Of a stretch of 64,000 bases of DNA, positions 35,201 to 43,340 are shown one piece after another. Origin of the DNA: an uncultured Parabacteroides sp. GTDB lineage: Bacteria > Bacteroidota > Bacteroidia > Bacteroidales > Tannerellaceae. The notes below the pieces were generated by a model that was not told the origin of the DNA, searched no databases, and saw only the letters and a program-made list of their open reading frames with translations. Both the position numbers and the translations under genes were made by a program. Within the stretch, counting starts at the first letter, position 1, and each line of letters starts with the position of its first letter. The stretch covers positions 28,737-92,736 of the forward strand of contig CALCST010000036.1 of NCBI GenBank assembly GCA_937894065.1, written 5' to 3'.

Positions 35201-35687
35201 TTATGTCTTGAATGATTATTATCAGGTGTTGCCGGAAGGTGATGGTTCGGGGTTAATAGTTTTCTCTATTCCTGAATTGGAAGCGGGAGTTCATACAGCT
35301 GAATTGAAGGTTTGGGATGTATATAATAACTCTACAACTCAGACATTCACTTTTGAGGTGGTTGAGGATTTGAAACCAGAGCTTATAAAGCTGACAGCAG
35401 GACCGATTCCGGCTCGCGACCAGATTCGTTTCTTCCTGAAACATAATCGTCCGGAGTCGCAGATGACGATAACCATTCAGGTGTTTGATATGGCTGGAAG
35501 ACTGATGTGGGATCATGAAGAAACAGGTTCTTCCGACTTGTTTGATGACTATGTAATTACATGGGATTTGTGTGCTAATGGAGGAACACGTTTGCGTGCA
35601 GGAGTTTATCTGTATCGTGTTTGTATGACTTCTGGAAAGTCTGCTGAAGTTACTGCTGCCAAGAAATTGATTATATTGGCGCAGTGA
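32268..35687 (+). CDS. porU: Type IX secretion sortase PorU (C25/gingipain family)
   Basis: 1139 residues, signal peptide (ending VVFAADS), an N-terminal prodomain-like region (about 30-380), a C25 cysteine peptidase domain with His644 (NYTGHGG) and Cys677 (TATCDFTRFD), 33 residues apart as I recall for P. gingivalis PorU, then Ig-like repeats and a C-terminal domain (IQVFDMAGRLMW, RAGVYLYRV). PorU cleaves sorting domains of T9SS cargo at the cell surface and attaches the cargo to lipopolysaccharide. porV follows after 209 bases. The ATG at 32274 is an alternative start. No core T9SS genes (porK-N, sprA) are in the window. Confidence 0.92.
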   Translation: MLMRRFLCTIILSLFCLSVVFAADSRYAAHSALSSGRWVKVSVDANGVYKLTESQLKQMGFQDISKVSVCGYGGWPQSETLTGEEADDVPQVAVYRGNGYILFYGKGTVKWEYGKVGDTETFVHTNNPYSTLGYYFITDALPVNDMKTEDSVDGAVRKITTFDDYSLWEKELVSVNTSGRDLFGESFQMNPTQTFSMNIPGITADDAIVSFRFISKTSSRTSVSVEANSTTVISTSIAGPSSSSTESYTAARSVTSAGRWQGEKSEDVKLTVNFGATGNQNTYLDYIRVQSKRALKQYGNTTFFRSLDARNNVSRFVIADATASTVVFDITDAESPKIMSGSLSGSEYSFSIKAESTLREFVAVEADKLTATPTVVGEIEAQDLHGLEQTDMVIIVPKAFQTEAERLAEFHKEKDGLKVTVVNPELIYNEFSSGTPDATAYRRFMKMFYDRKASDDDAPKYLLLFGDGAYDNRGLTQEWKNQQSLLKNMLLTYQSENSLDIDSYTTDDYFGFLKDNTETFYAPTAELCLGIGRFPIRTNAEAKAAVDKVVNYTSDASWGDWKTNLCFMADDGSNADKYTTLHMDQSNQLTDIVNTNRPEFNISKLFFDAYKKDRTGGNASYPDVKNALQKQLKNGVFLLNYTGHGGTEALSDEKVITKSDIVQASYEHLPLWITATCDFTRFDAMTTSAGEEVFLNEKSGGIALYTTTRVVMPGPNFRLNKALIEHLFAPLSGKRYTLGEVMKETKLSSTLRNDANKLNFVLIGDPALTLAYSNEQIKVTEINGQLVSDLSEPVQLKALSKVTLKGEVQSFGGEKIQDFNGLVNLSVLDSKVTLTTLDNNNTGTTFQYTDYPNTIYIGADSARNGSFTFNFTVPKDISYSNDAGKMIFYASDEAKSRDAQGVFQEFIVGGTSDDAGEDNQGPDIRYLYLNDTTFVDGGKVNTTPLLVACVWDKNGVNVAGSGLGHDMVLTIDNSPFNSYVLNDYYQVLPEGDGSGLIVFSIPELEAGVHTAELKVWDVYNNSTTQTFTFEVVEDLKPELIKLTAGPIPARDQIRFFLKHNRPESQMTITIQVFDMAGRLMWDHEETGSSDLFDDYVITWDLCANGGTRLRAGVYLYRVCMTSGKSAEVTAAKKLIILAQ

Positions 35688-35763
35688 TTAACAAGGAAAA
35701 GGGAATAAATAATTCTCTCTCCTAATACAATAAAATGAAACAAAATAGGTTTAGTATTTTATA

Positions 35764-35884
35764 AGTTGACGAGTTAACGAGTTGATAAGTAAACAAGGAG
35801 ATTAAATATTAAGCTTACAGAAATACGGAGAATATAGATTCTACCTCTTCTTGACTACTTGACTACTATACTTCTTAACTCCTT
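35764..35884. repeat. Octamer-period repeat between porU and porV
   Basis: The left arm has four exact 8-bp steps: AGTTGACG, AGTTAACG, AGTTGATA, AGTAAACA (35764-35795). The right arm has CTTGACTA twice, then CTATACTT and CTTAACTC (35850-35881), ending 13 bases before the porV start. Confidence 0.8.
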
Positions 35885-35896
35885 AAAACCAAGTAT

Positions 35897-37084
35897 ATGT
35901 CTATAATGAATTTAAAATCAAAAGTTTTATGCCTTCTGCTATGCGGTATGGCAACAATTTCCGGATTAAATGCCCAGAGCAAGAATGATTTTGCTCCTAT
36001 AAACACTGCAGTACCGGCTTTGTCAATTGCTCCGGATGCACGTGGTGGTGCGATGGGAGATAATGGAGTGTCAACACTTCCGGATGTTAATTCCCAATAT
36101 TGGAACCCGGCTAAATATGCGTTTGCCTACAGCCAGGCAGGTGTGTCACTTTCTTATACTCCTTGGTTGCGTAAGTTGGTAAACGATGTAGCTCTTGCAA
36201 ATCTTTCCGGCTATTATAAATTAGGTAATAGTGATATGCAGGCATTGGGTTTCTCTTTGAGATATTTCTCTATGGGTGAGGTGACTACCAATGACGACAA
36301 TGGTAACTTCCTGATGGGAACAAACCCTTATGAAATGGCTTTCGATGTAAGTTATAGCCGTAAATTGTCGGAATACTATTCCATGGCGGTTGCTTTGAGA
36401 TATATCCGTTCAGATCAGGGTGCTGATGTTGATGCTGAAATGTCTGCCGGAAATGCTTTTTCTGCTGATATCGCAGGTTATCTGGAGAAATATGTTATGC
36501 TTGGAACTGCTGAATCATTATGGAGTTTTGGTTTCAATATTTCCAATATAGGTTCTAAAATATCTTATGACGGTGGTAATAAGAACTATTTCTTGCCAAC
36601 AAAGTTGAATATCGGTACAGGTTTGCTTTATCCTATTGATGACTATAACCGTATTGGTGTTTATCTTGATGTAAGTAAATATCTTGTTCCTAGTTTGCCA
36701 CTGAATCCTGGAACAACACAGGAGGAACAGGACGAATATTATAAGCTTAAAGATGAATACAACACAATGTCTCCGATTACTGGTATTTTCAAATCCTTCA
36801 GTGATTCTCCTGGCGGATTCAAAGGTGAGTTGCAGGAGATAATGCTTTCAATCGGTGCAGAATATAGCTATAACGAGCAGTTCTTTGTGCGTACAGGTTA
36901 TCATTATGAAAATGAGAATATGGGTAACAGAAAGTATTTTTCTTTCGGTGCTGGTTTCCGTATGAGCGTGTTTGAAATTGATGCGGCATATCTTATCAGT
37001 ACAGTGCCAAGTAATCCTTTGGACCAGACATTGCGATTCTCATTGTCATTTGATATGGATGGAATAAAGAATTTGTTCAGATAA
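35897..37084 (+). CDS. porV: Type IX secretion outer-membrane protein PorV (LptO)
   Basis: 395 residues, a signal peptide ending LNAQS, then NTAVPALSIAPDARGGAMGD, the conserved PorV opening, and a 14-stranded FadL-like barrel (SQYWNPAKYAFAYSQAGV, ISYDGGNKNYFLPTKLNIG). PorV carries cargo from the SprA translocon to PorU. It follows porU, the usual arrangement. An in-frame ATG at 35906 is an equally good start. Its stop codon is immediately followed by octamer repeat. Confidence 0.92.
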   Translation: MSIMNLKSKVLCLLLCGMATISGLNAQSKNDFAPINTAVPALSIAPDARGGAMGDNGVSTLPDVNSQYWNPAKYAFAYSQAGVSLSYTPWLRKLVNDVALANLSGYYKLGNSDMQALGFSLRYFSMGEVTTNDDNGNFLMGTNPYEMAFDVSYSRKLSEYYSMAVALRYIRSDQGADVDAEMSAGNAFSADIAGYLEKYVMLGTAESLWSFGFNISNIGSKISYDGGNKNYFLPTKLNIGTGLLYPIDDYNRIGVYLDVSKYLVPSLPLNPGTTQEEQDEYYKLKDEYNTMSPITGIFKSFSDSPGGFKGELQEIMLSIGAEYSYNEQFFVRTGYHYENENMGNRKYFSFGAGFRMSVFEIDAAYLISTVPSNPLDQTLRFSLSFDMDGIKNLFR

Positions 37085-37258
37085 GATACAAGTTAACAAG
37101 TTGACGAGGGGACGAGTTGACAAGGGGTTAAACACTGAGGCGCAGAGACACAGAGAGGAAAGGTTGAGAGTTTAGGGATTAGAGTTTATATTTTAAAGAA
37201 TATAGAAATATTCTTGACTACTTAACTACTTGACTCCTTCACTCCTTCCCCAAAAATA
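37085..37258. repeat. Composite intergenic repeat after porV
   Basis: The left part (37085-37129) has octamers of the GTTAACAA/GTTGACGA type starting right at the porV stop. The middle (37130-37161) has a different purine-rich repeat (ACTGAGGCG, CAGAGACAC, AGAGAGG). The right part (37212-37250) has CTTGACTA, CTTAACTA, CTTGACTC, CTTCACTC. The ispF ATG is at 37269. Confidence 0.75.
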
Positions 37259-37268
37259 TCAATAAAAT

Positions 37269-37748
37269 ATGAAATTAAGAGTAGGTTTCGGTTACGACGT
37301 TCACAAACTTGTAGAAGACCGTGAGCTTTGGCTTGGAGGAATCAAGATAGAACATACATTGGGCTTGTTGGGGCATAGTGATGCTGATGTACTTATTCAT
37401 GCAATATGCGATGCTTTGCTTGGCGCGGCAAATATGCGTGATATAGGTTATCATTTCCCTGATACTGCAGGTGAGTATAAGAATATCGACAGCAAGATAT
37501 TGCTCCGTAAGACGATGAAACTAATTCGTGATGCCGGATATGAACTGGAGAATATAGATGCGACAGTTGCTGCTGAACGTCCGAAATTAAATCCGCATAT
37601 ACCGGAGATGAAGCGTGTTCTTGCAGAAACAATGTCTGTTGATGCAGAAGATATATCAATTAAGGCAACTACAACTGAGAAACTTGGTTTTACCGGTCGC
37701 CAGGAAGGAATTGCTGCTTATGCTACAGTACTTATCAGGAAAGATTAA
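37269..37748 (+). CDS. ispF: 2-C-methyl-D-erythritol 2,4-cyclodiphosphate synthase
   Basis: 159 residues. It starts MKLRVGFGYDVHKLVEDREL with the metal-site DVH, followed by LLGHSDADVLIHAICDALLGAA, GDxGxxFPD-type IGYHFPDT, and a C-terminal KATTTEKLGFTGRQEGIAA. It closes the cyclic diphosphate in the MEP pathway of isoprenoid synthesis as a trimer. No ispD is adjacent. Confidence 0.97.
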   Translation: MKLRVGFGYDVHKLVEDRELWLGGIKIEHTLGLLGHSDADVLIHAICDALLGAANMRDIGYHFPDTAGEYKNIDSKILLRKTMKLIRDAGYELENIDATVAAERPKLNPHIPEMKRVLAETMSVDAEDISIKATTTEKLGFTGRQEGIAAYATVLIRKD

Positions 37749-37776
37749 AATAGCATAAAGACAGGTCAAAAATATA

Positions 37777-37857
37777 TACGGTCCCGTATGATCATCGGTT
37801 CGGTCCCGCGTTGCGCTGGGTTCGGTCCTACGATTGTGCGGGACCGTATGTGTTTTT
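37777..37857. repeat. Tandem palindrome array E (22-bp period) and ispF terminator
   Basis: CGGTCC starts at 37779, 37801 and 37823, exactly 22 bp apart, and its complement GGACCG closes the array at 37841-37846. The outer arms ATACGGTCCCG (37777-37787) and CGGGACCGTAT (37839-37849) are perfect complements and are followed by seven T's, so the whole array can also fold as a terminator for ispF. A half copy of the terminal repeat, TTGAGCTTTCGAAACTT, follows at 37862-37878. Confidence 0.82.
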
Positions 37858-37889
37858 TTAGTTGAGCTTTCGAAACTTCAGTACTGTAT

Positions 37890-37920
37890 TTTGATACCGT
37901 TGGAAAAATCATTAGTTTTG
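37890..37920 (+). promoter_or_regulatory. Promoter of the SUI1-family gene
   Basis: TTTG (37890-37893), 19 bases, TAGTTTTG (37913-37920), 17 bases before the ATG at 37938. Confidence 0.65.
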
Positions 37921-37937
37921 AAAAAAATATTATTGAA

Positions 37938-38288
37938 ATGAAGAATAACGACTGGAAAAGCCGTCTTGGTGTAATGTATTCTACCAATCCGGATTTTCAA
38001 TATGAAACAGATGAGGTTCAGGAAGAAGAAACACTTCCTAAGGAAAAACAGCAATTGCGTATTTCACTGGATAAACGTAATCGAGGTGGAAAAATGGTTA
38101 CTTTGGTTACCGGTTTCCGTGGAACTTCAGATGACCTTGCTGCTCTGGGAAAGATGCTGAAGGTGAAATGTGGAGTTGGCGGTTCTGCTAAAGATGGCGA
38201 GATTATCATCCAGGGCGATTTCCGTCAGAAAGTGTTGGAGATGTTGCTGAAGGAAGGATATGGAAAGAGTAAGATTGCTGGGGGATAA
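37938..38288 (+). CDS. SUI1/eIF1-family translation factor (YciH-like)
   Basis: 116 residues. A variable N-terminal third (about 1-45) is followed by an SUI1 fold: LRISLDKRNRGGKMVTLVTGF, LAALGKMLKVKCGVGGSAKDGEIIIQGDFR, ending KIAGG. YciH-type proteins influence start-site selection or stress translation on the 30S subunit; the exact role in Bacteroidetes is not established. It lies 23 bases before the AddA-like gene, probably in one transcript. Confidence 0.88.
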   Translation: MKNNDWKSRLGVMYSTNPDFQYETDEVQEEETLPKEKQQLRISLDKRNRGGKMVTLVTGFRGTSDDLAALGKMLKVKCGVGGSAKDGEIIIQGDFRQKVLEMLLKEGYGKSKIAGG

Positions 38289-38311
38289 GGAGTTGAGGAG
38301 GTAAGATAAAA

Positions 38312-41300
38312 ATGCTGACAATCTATAGAGCTTCTGCCGGTGCTGGCAAAACACATAAACTGACAGGTGAATATTTGCTTCTGCTGTTTTCTCAGCCGGG
38401 AGCTTATAAGCGTATCTTGGCTGTAACCTTTACCAATAAGGCTACGGATGAGATGAAGGGCCGTATTGTGGAAGAATTGTATAATCTGGCTTCAGGTCAT
38501 AAGTCGGATTATGTGGATATGCTGTCGGAAGCATATAAAATGGATGAGGAACAGGTGAGAAGTCAGGCAAAGAAAATCCTGATTACTATATTGCATGATT
38601 ATTCTGCATTCAATATAAGTACCATTGATAAGTTCTTCCAACAGACAATGCGTGCTTTTACCCGTGAAATAGGTTTGCAGGGTGGTTATGGAATTGAGAT
38701 GGACCAGGACCTTGTGCTTTCAGAGGCAGTTGACCGCCTGCTTGCCGGTTTGGAGAATCCGGAGAACAAAGAGCTTCTCGGTTGGATGCTGCGCTTTGCA
38801 GAAGATAAGATTGAAGGTGGCGGGGAATGGAATTTGCGTCGTGATATTATGTCGCTCGGTTCTGAAGTATTCAAGGAGAGTTATAAGGCTTTCAGTGATG
38901 AACTGCTGTCTGATATAAAGGATAAAAAAGCTTTGGAAGACTATAAGACTTCTTTGTTCAAGATTATTAAATCTGTCGAGAAAGAGGTTCGTGATATTGC
39001 TTCTGAAGCCAAAGAAATAATGAACCGATATTCGTTGTTGCCAACGGATTTCAAGGGTGGAAGCCGCTCTCCAATGTGTCTGTTTGATAAATGGGCAAAA
39101 GGAGAAATGAAGCCGCCTACTGCTACATTTGCAGGATTGGAGGATAATGCTTCTGCATATACAACCAAAACAACACCGGAAGATAAAAAATCAGCAATCA
39201 TGTCTGCTTTTTCAGCCGGATTGAATGATTGTGTGAAGCGTATGGTGGCTCGTTTTGATAATCTGACTCATTATTATACTGCCAATGAAATTGTAAGATA
39301 TTATTATACTCTTGGTATATTGGCTGATATTTCAAGGAATATCGCGGAATACAGAGAAGAAAAGAATGTAATGCTTATCGCCGATACAACTGAACTTTTG
39401 AGCAAAGTTATCGACGGAAGCAATGCTCCTTTTATATATGAGAAAACGGGAACTCGGATTGATAATTATATGATTGACGAGTTTCAGGATACCAGCGGAA
39501 TGCAATGGCGCAACTTCAGACCTCTGGTTGAGGAAAGTGTGTCGAACAATAGGGATAATCTTATTGTAGGTGATGTCAAGCAGAGTATTTACCGTTTCCG
39601 TAACTCAGACTGGAAATTGCTCGATGAGCAGGTGGCAAAAGATTTTGCCGATGATGTTGTTCGTGAAGAAACACTGAAAGATAATTGGCGAAGCTGCAGG
39701 AATATAGTTTCGTTCAATAACAGTTTTTTCACCGCTGCTCCGTTTTTGTTACAGGATTTATACAATAATAATATAGAAACATCTTCTTTGTCGGACGAGG
39801 AAAAATCGTTGTATGATACTCGTCTGATGAGTGCTTATAAGAAAAGTTATCAGAGAGTCCCGGCTACGTTCCGTAACAAGGACGGACATGTGAGGGTGGA
39901 GTTTGTCCAGTCTGACGATAATGGCGACTGGAAAGAAAAAGTGCTTGAACGCTTGCCTGAACATCTGGAGAAATTGCAGGATAATGGCTTCGAATTGCGT
40001 GACATAGCAATATTGGTGCGTACAAACATGGAGGGTGCAGCCGTTGCCGAAGCTCTGATGGCTTATAAGGATTCTCATCCGGACAGTCCATATAAATATG
40101 ATATTATCTCAGATGATGCTCTTTTCGTGAGCCGTTCGTTCGTCATAAGATTTATGATGCAAATGTTGCGTCATATTAATAATCCCGGAGATGATGCCTG
40201 CAGGAGAATAGCTTTGTTTTCATATCGTATTGTGTCCGGTCATTGGGAACGGACAGATTTCACTGATATTGAACTTGAGGAATTGCAAAGAATATCTTCA
40301 CTTCCGTTATATGAAATGGTGGAATCGGTGTACAGACTATTCATGCCATGTTTCCCGGTAAACGAGCAAGTGTTTGTCCAGGCTTTCCTGGATATGGTTG
40401 CGGAATATTCGGGAAAGGAAAGTGCAGACTTGAGCCGCTTCATAAAATGGTGGGATGAAAGAGGATATAGAAAAACCATAGCAACGCCTGATGCCCAAAA
40501 TGCAATCCGTATTATGACGGTTCATAAATCAAAGGGGTTAGGATTCAAGGCTGTTATTGTTCCGTTTTGTGACTGGGAGATTGACCATAAGCCAACGAAG
40601 CCGGTTGTGCTGTGGTGTCATCCGAAAGAAGCACCTTTTAATAATTTGCATCTTGTGCCTGTGCGTTATGGCCAGGTTCTTGCCGGAACTATATTTGCTT
40701 CAGATTATTTCAAGGAGAAACTACATGCCTACATAGATAACCTGAATACTCTTTATGTTGCTTTCACTCGCTCAAAGGAAGAACTGATTGTGATGGCTCC
40801 GATGCCAAAGAAACCGGGTGAAGCTCCAAGTTCTATATCAGGATTGTTATGGAATGTGCTTGATTGTCATGTTCCGGACACTGCTGAAGGAGAAAAACTG
40901 GAAGATATAACTGCATTCTTTGATAAAGAAAAGGCTTTGTTTGAAATGGGAGGCTGGTGGAAAACTTCTCAGAAAACTGGTTCTTCAGAAATGAAAGAAC
41001 TCCCTATTCGTCCGGTTTGTTCTGTTTCTTCCGACAACCGTTTGCATTTGAGACTTCACGGTAAAGGTTTCTTCTTTAATGATGAGCGACGCAAACACGG
41101 AACACTGATGCATGAGATTCTGAGTGCTGTCAGAACTTCTGCTGATATAGAAAGAGCTGTTGAATATTACAGACTTTCGGGTGTAATATCTGGAGAAGAG
41201 AGCGGAGAGTTGATAGCTCGTCTTCATAAATTACTGGAAAAGACAGAAGTCGCATCGTGGTATGATGGTGAGGCAAAGGTCTTGAACGAAGTTGAGATAC

Positions 41301-41518
41301 TTGCCGGAAAAGGTTTGTCGAAACGTCCGGACAGAGTTATGATTTATCCTGATAAAGTTGTTATAGTTGATTATAAATTTGGGGAAAAAGAAGAGAAAAA
41401 ATATCATACACAGGTGCGGAATTATATAAAACTTATTCATAAAATGGGCTATCAGAATGTTGAGGCTTATATTTGGTATGTAGAGCTTGATAAAATTGAA
41501 ATAGTGAAAGAAACATAA
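38312..41518 (+). CDS. UvrD-like helicase/nuclease (AddA-like)
   Basis: 1068 residues. Superfamily 1A helicase: Walker A in ASAGAGKTHKL (about residues 6-16), AVTFTNKATDEMKGRI (motif Ia), DEFQDTSGMQW (Walker B), GDVKQSIYRFR, NWRSCRNIV, MTVHKSKGLGFKAVIVPF and LYVAFTRSKEELIV (motif VI). A C-terminal PD-(D/E)XK nuclease has RPDRVMIYPDKVVIVDYKFG near residues 1005-1025. This is the AddA architecture for double-strand break resection and RecA loading. The usual nuclease partner AddB is not next to it here. The family is certain; the complex is inferred. Confidence 0.88.
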   Translation: MLTIYRASAGAGKTHKLTGEYLLLLFSQPGAYKRILAVTFTNKATDEMKGRIVEELYNLASGHKSDYVDMLSEAYKMDEEQVRSQAKKILITILHDYSAFNISTIDKFFQQTMRAFTREIGLQGGYGIEMDQDLVLSEAVDRLLAGLENPENKELLGWMLRFAEDKIEGGGEWNLRRDIMSLGSEVFKESYKAFSDELLSDIKDKKALEDYKTSLFKIIKSVEKEVRDIASEAKEIMNRYSLLPTDFKGGSRSPMCLFDKWAKGEMKPPTATFAGLEDNASAYTTKTTPEDKKSAIMSAFSAGLNDCVKRMVARFDNLTHYYTANEIVRYYYTLGILADISRNIAEYREEKNVMLIADTTELLSKVIDGSNAPFIYEKTGTRIDNYMIDEFQDTSGMQWRNFRPLVEESVSNNRDNLIVGDVKQSIYRFRNSDWKLLDEQVAKDFADDVVREETLKDNWRSCRNIVSFNNSFFTAAPFLLQDLYNNNIETSSLSDEEKSLYDTRLMSAYKKSYQRVPATFRNKDGHVRVEFVQSDDNGDWKEKVLERLPEHLEKLQDNGFELRDIAILVRTNMEGAAVAEALMAYKDSHPDSPYKYDIISDDALFVSRSFVIRFMMQMLRHINNPGDDACRRIALFSYRIVSGHWERTDFTDIELEELQRISSLPLYEMVESVYRLFMPCFPVNEQVFVQAFLDMVAEYSGKESADLSRFIKWWDERGYRKTIATPDAQNAIRIMTVHKSKGLGFKAVIVPFCDWEIDHKPTKPVVLWCHPKEAPFNNLHLVPVRYGQVLAGTIFASDYFKEKLHAYIDNLNTLYVAFTRSKEELIVMAPMPKKPGEAPSSISGLLWNVLDCHVPDTAEGEKLEDITAFFDKEKALFEMGGWWKTSQKTGSSEMKELPIRPVCSVSSDNRLHLRLHGKGFFFNDERRKHGTLMHEILSAVRTSADIERAVEYYRLSGVISGEESGELIARLHKLLEKTEVASWYDGEAKVLNEVEILAGKGLSKRPDRVMIYPDKVVIVDYKFGEKEEKKYHTQVRNYIKLIHKMGYQNVEAYIWYVELDKIEIVKET

Positions 41519-41521
41519 CAG

Positions 41522-41553
41522 TTTGTGTTATTCAGTAAAAATGAATATTTTTG
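41522..41553 (+). promoter_or_regulatory. Promoter of psd-pssA
   Basis: TTTG (41522-41525), 20 bases, TATTTTTG (41546-41553), 34 bases before the psd ATG. Confidence 0.78.
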
Positions 41554-41587
41554 CAAGTCATATAATTAACGAAATAAAAAAGAACAC

Positions 41588-42259
41588 ATGAAAGTACATA
41601 AGGAAGGAACCGGTTTACTGTTATCTTTGTTTACAATAATTTTTATTGTCAACGTAACGCTGTATCATACAGTAGGTAAGGGTGGATTGTTCTATTCTGT
41701 GTCCTTTTTTACTTCTGTGTTTTTTCTTTTGGTGCTTAATTTCTTCCGTAGTCCTTTCCGCAGATTCCCGTATGATTCAGAAGGTTTGGTTATTGCACCA
41801 GCCGACGGAACTATAGTGGCAATAGAGGAAGTTATGGAAAATGAAATACTTCACAGACCGTGTTTGCAGATTTCTATTTTTATGTCTGTATTCAATGTCC
41901 ATGCCAACTGGTTCCCGGTGAATGGAACAGTGAAACATGTATCACATAATAACGGTAGATTTATGGCTGCTTATCTTCCTAAAAGTAGTACGGAAAATGA
42001 ACGTTCGGCTGTTGTAATAACAACACGCAACGGCGTTGAAGTTATGGCACGCCAGATTGCCGGAGCGATGGCTCGTAGAATTGTTACATATGCCAAACCT
42101 GGAGAAAAGTGCCATGTTGATGAACAGATGGGATTTATCAAGTTTGGTTCCAGAGTTGATGTTTATCTGCCGGTAGGAACAGAAGTCCTTGTTGAAATGG
42201 ACCAGAAAGTGACCGGAAACCAAACCCCGATAGCTCGTTTGGGAAAATGTAATGCTTAA
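41588..42259 (+). CDS. psd: Phosphatidylserine decarboxylase
   Basis: 223 residues, the short Psd type. Two N-terminal membrane helices (about 8-55) are followed by SPFRRFPYDSEGLVIAPADG and a self-cleavage site FIKFGSRVDV (Gly187-Ser188), where the pyruvoyl group forms. It makes phosphatidylethanolamine at the inner membrane. It is 16 bases upstream of pssA, which makes its substrate, so the two form a PE operon with their own promoter. Confidence 0.95.
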   Translation: MKVHKEGTGLLLSLFTIIFIVNVTLYHTVGKGGLFYSVSFFTSVFFLLVLNFFRSPFRRFPYDSEGLVIAPADGTIVAIEEVMENEILHRPCLQISIFMSVFNVHANWFPVNGTVKHVSHNNGRFMAAYLPKSSTENERSAVVITTRNGVEVMARQIAGAMARRIVTYAKPGEKCHVDEQMGFIKFGSRVDVYLPVGTEVLVEMDQKVTGNQTPIARLGKCNA

Positions 42260-42275
42260 GAATGTTTGATATATC

Positions 42276-42977
42276 ATGAATATCAGAAAATATATACCTA
42301 ACACTATAACCTGTCTGAATTTAGTATCAGGATGTATAGCCAGTGTAATGGCTTTTGAAGGAAATTTATTGTTTGCCTTATTGTGGATTGTTGCGGCAGC
42401 AGTCTTTGATTTCTTTGACGGTCTTGCAGCTCGTGCATTGAAGGCATATTCTCCTATGGGTAAGGAGTTGGATTCGCTGGCAGATGTGGTAAGTTTTGGT
42501 GTAGCTCCTGGTATGATTTTGTTTACTTCTTTGCGAATTTGGGCATCGTCTTCTTCTGCAGGATGTTTGTCTGAATATATTCCTTATCTTGCCTTTGTGG
42601 TTCCTGCATTTTCTGGATTGAGATTAGCTAAGTTTAATATTGATGAACGACAGACAACTTCATTTATCGGGCTGCCTGTTCCGGCACATGCGTTGTTATG
42701 GTCGTCTGCAGCATATTCGTTACAGGAATGGTTGTTGAGCGGACAGACTTGGGTTGTAGTTGTCATGATTGCTGCTTTTTGTGCAACTTCATATCTATTG
42801 GTTTCGGAAGTCCCTATGTTCTCCCTTAAGATTAAATCTCTTTCGTGGAAGGGTAATGAGTTGCGCTATATTTTGATAATAGCATCAGCTTTATTGATAA
42901 TATCTTTTGGATTTATCGGTATATCCGGAGCTATTTTGCTTTATATATTGTTATCAGTTATAGGCAGGAAGAAATAA
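42276..42977 (+). CDS. pssA: CDP-diacylglycerol--serine O-phosphatidyltransferase
   Basis: A 233-residue CDP-alcohol phosphatidyltransferase. The signature is FDFFDGLAARAL followed by GKELDSLADVVSFG, giving the DG..AR...G...D...D pattern; about seven helices. It makes phosphatidylserine, which psd then decarboxylates. The start ATG follows the psd stop by 16 bases, and the DUF4834 gene follows after 49. Confidence 0.95.
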   Translation: MNIRKYIPNTITCLNLVSGCIASVMAFEGNLLFALLWIVAAAVFDFFDGLAARALKAYSPMGKELDSLADVVSFGVAPGMILFTSLRIWASSSSAGCLSEYIPYLAFVVPAFSGLRLAKFNIDERQTTSFIGLPVPAHALLWSSAAYSLQEWLLSGQTWVVVVMIAAFCATSYLLVSEVPMFSLKIKSLSWKGNELRYILIIASALLIISFGFIGISGAILLYILLSVIGRKK

Positions 42978-43026
42978 ATACATCTTCAGCCTGAAACAAA
43001 TGTATTTTAATAAAGGGTTTTGAATT

Positions 43027-43335
43027 ATGTTTAAGTTTTTGTTTTTCATATTTTTCTTTTTTATTCTTCTTGTCTTGTTGATGGGATTTTCCGTTATCCG
43101 TACTATTAAGAGAGTTCTTTTCGGTAGTGGAAATTCAAAGCAGACATATCATAAACAGCAAAGAAATACTTCTTCAAATCGTTCTGCAAACGGACGTCCT
43201 TCAGGTCAAGGCAGACGTTCATCGTCTGATTATGCTGAAACTGAAGAATATGACGAAACTAATCTTTACAAGCGTCACAAAAAAGTGTTTGGTAAGGACG
43301 AAGGTGAATATGTTGATTATGAGGAAATAAAATAG
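43027..43335 (+). CDS. DUF4834-family small membrane protein
   Basis: 102 residues. One N-terminal helix (MFKFLFFIFFFFILLVLLMG) is followed by a short basic part, a Ser/Asn/Arg-rich low-complexity stretch (about 45-70) and a conserved-looking acidic end (DYAETEEYDETNLYKRHKKV, EYVDYEEIK). The shape matches DUF4834 proteins found next to lipid genes in Bacteroidetes. The function is unknown. It ends 5 bases before the next start codon, so it is in the psd-pssA transcript. Confidence 0.7.
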   Translation: MFKFLFFIFFFFILLVLLMGFSVIRTIKRVLFGSGNSKQTYHKQQRNTSSNRSANGRPSGQGRRSSSDYAETEEYDETNLYKRHKKVFGKDEGEYVDYEEIK

Positions 43336-43340
43336 TCATA

